From: Hormoscilla sp. GUM202
Lineage (GTDB): Bacteria > Cyanobacteriota > Cyanobacteriia > Cyanobacteriales > Desertifilaceae
Length of the DNA: 64,000 bases
Assembly: GCA_005518205.2 (NCBI GenBank)
Contig: RFFC02000003.1
Location: forward strand, 88,118-152,117
Direction of reading: 5' to 3'
Both the position numbers and the translations under genes were made by a program. The notes under the pieces are model-generated. The model saw only the letters and a list, made by a program, of their open reading frames with translations. It was not told the origin of the DNA and did not search any database. Each line of letters starts with the position of its first letter. Within the stretch, counting starts at the first letter, position 1. Shown piece by piece: positions 62,463 to 64,000 of this stretch.

Positions 62463-64000
62463 GTGCGATTCGTTTAGTGTAAACTAACTTGACACGGGTC
62501 AAGAAAGGGGACCACTAACAGGGTTTCATTAGCCCTGAGAACTTACAGGTGATGGTGGTGAAAGCCCACCTCGACTCTGCAGGGGTAACAGCACCTTCCC
62601 CACGTTCGAGATGGCATCAAACCGTGAAGCGGGAAGGAAAGGCGCTCTGACTGGCAGCCTAGACCGGTCACCGTCGAGCAAGTAGTCATGATGAGCGAAA
62701 GCAAAGGTTTACAGATGTCGTAACAATCAACCAGCGGAATAAGGCTTATACGCTGGCCCAAAAGGGAAAGGATATAGGTCGTTGGCGGACAATCGACCGA
62801 CCAATAAGCACTGACCATAAACCCGGCATATAGAACCCATCTAAAACTACAACCAATCGTCTGTAGGAACGAAGTAAACCGGTTGCAGTACTCTCCATCA
62901 CCGGTCGATACGATGGAGTAGCCACCACAGGCGCAACATCTGCTCTCATCAAGCAGGTCTCAACCGGGAAAGATTGAGTGGAGAAGCAAATGGCTGCTTG
63001 TAATGAGCAGAATAGAGCTGACGCCCTCACGGTTTCGTCAAATGTAAAGTTGTATGTAGTAGTGAATATGTCACGGAACATAGTCGAAAGACAAGTGTAT
63101 GACTGGAAGGCTGTCCCCTGGCGCAAGCTGGAAAGGATAGTCTTTAAGCTACAAAAGCGAATCTACAGAGCGGCAGAAGAAGGCAATAAGCGGAAAGTTC
63201 GCAGGCTCCAAGGGTTACTGAATAGGTCATGGTCCGCAAAGATGATTGCGGTACGTCAGGTAACACAACAGAACCAGGGAAAGAAGACGGCAGGTGTGGA
63301 TGGTGTGATAGCACTGTCCCCAGTAAAGCGTCAAGAACTGGCAAGGCAACTAAAAGTCACCAGAAAGGCAAAGGCCAAACCTACACGACGAGTGTGGATA
63401 CCAAAACCAGGACGGGACGAGAAACGGCCACTGGGAATACCGACGATGTACGACCGCGCATTACAGGGGTTGGTCAAACAGTCACTAGAACCAGAGTGGG
63501 AAGCGTACATGGAGGCCAACTCATACGGATTCAGACCGGGTCGGGGATGTCATGATGCAATCGGAGCAATATTCAACAGCATCAGAAAACCTAAATGGGT
63601 GCTGGATGCGGATATTGCAAAGTGTTTTGATAGGATTGACCACTCAGCGATCCTGAACAAACTGAATACTACATCACCAATCCGTAGACAAATACGGGCA
63701 TGGTTAAAAGCCGCTGGGTAGCGTAGGGGTCCCGGAGCGTGGACCAGGGGACATGGCAAACCACAGATGCAGGAACTCCACAAGGGGGTGTGATATCCCC
63801 TCTGTTGGCCAATATAGCCCTACATGGGTTAGAGAACGAGGTCATGAGGCTTGCAAAAACAAAAAGAGAGAAAGAGAATCTGACAGTCGTCAGATATGCG
63901 GACGACTTTGTGGTAATACACGATGACCGGTCAATGATAGAACGAGCAAAAGGAGTTGTCGAGCAGTGGTTAAAAGGAGTAGGTCTGGAGTTAAAAGCCG
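62463..64000 (+). mobile_element. Group II intron, copy C (diverged; runs off the window end)
   Basis: Begins GTGCGATTCGTTTAGTGTAA, then TTGACACGGGTCAAGAAAGG, closely parallel to copy A but with many substitutions. The RNA domain before the maturase is complete (62463-63067). The maturase frame is broken at about 63712. The 3' end lies beyond the window. Confidence 0.93.
63068..64000 (+). pseudogene. Group II intron maturase of copy C, disrupted by a net 20-bp insertion
   Basis: From ATG 63068 (MSRNIVERQVYDWKAVPWRK) it parallels copy A through [20 protein letters not shown] and RAWLKAA, then stops at 63719-63721. Relative to copy A, 29 nt replace 9 nt after AAAGCC, which frameshifts it. Beyond, [20 protein letters not shown] and [20 protein letters not shown] continue in another frame, so the RT core was intact until this lesion. 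It continues past the window. Confidence 0.9.

Noticed and set aside
1..64000. tRNA, rRNA or prophage genes
   Set aside because: I scanned for tRNA T-arm patterns, rRNA-like sequence and phage structural or integrase genes and saw none; TTCAAACCC and similar words belong to dispersed hairpins.

Overview
This is a cyanobacterial chromosome segment. It carries photosystem genes (psbO for PSII, psaE for PSI), the NDH-1 subunit gene ndhO, a group 3 sigma factor of the SigF type and MoaE, and the octamer GCGATCGC (HIP1) is frequent. The number of insertion sequences, group II introns, small toxin-antitoxin genes and intergenic hairpins suggests a filamentous or colonial species with a plastic genome, but I cannot name a genus.

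Layout. 1-2.2 kb: 3' end of nnrD, then decayed genes (a cystathionine gamma-synthase-like tail and a shattered GGDEF gene) and a small conserved gene. 2.4-8.8 kb: housekeeping genes (psbO, sigF-like, a lipoprotein, a DUF6391 protein, psaE, mutM) with an IS1-family element inside the signal-peptide region of a MORN-repeat gene. 8.8-10.3 kb: an IS4-like element inside a hairpin element. 10.3-13 kb: ndhO split by a complete 2,403-bp group II intron in sense orientation. 13.1-17.2 kb: a tight three-gene operon (winged-helix-like protein, P-loop ATPase, DUF1802-like plus PD-(D/E)XK nuclease), the best candidate here for an undescribed defence-like system. 17.2-23 kb: a recombination-scarred stretch with toxin-antitoxin remnants, dispersed repeats, a broken STAND ATPase and a 418-bp tandem repeat. 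23-36.5 kb: mostly ordinary metabolic and conserved genes (nuclease-like protein, ROK kinase, hydrolases, PHP protein, cyclase-family hydrolase, moaE, ferredoxin, avtA-like, rimM) between hairpin repeats and gene fragments. 36.5-42 kb: a toxin-antitoxin island (DUF3368/UPF0175 twice, Uma2, papain-fold toxin with a putative immunity gene, MNT nucleotidyltransferases, a PIN toxin pair). 42-47.2 kb: glycosyltransferase, YjbQ-like protein and a giant hybrid kinase/nucleotidyl cyclase. 47.5-50.4 kb: a response-regulator gene interrupted by a second, apparently identical group II intron in antisense. 50.7-55.7 kb: nested mobile DNA (an ISKra4-family element with an 8-bp target duplication containing an IS630 element and a palindrome; then an ORF-less group II intron containing another IS630 element and an amplified copy of the same palindrome). 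55.8-61.2 kb: an RND efflux adaptor and pump. 61.2-64 kb: a class V aminotransferase-fold enzyme and the start of a third, diverged group II intron.

Main theme: five group II intron loci lie in 64 kb at different life stages: a copy needing splicing to restore ndhO, an identical antisense copy that should inactivate a regulator, a diverged copy with a broken maturase, an ORF-less copy invaded by an IS, and a 5'-truncated 3' remnant fused to a small ORF. All calls come from reading sequence and translated frames; no database search was run.
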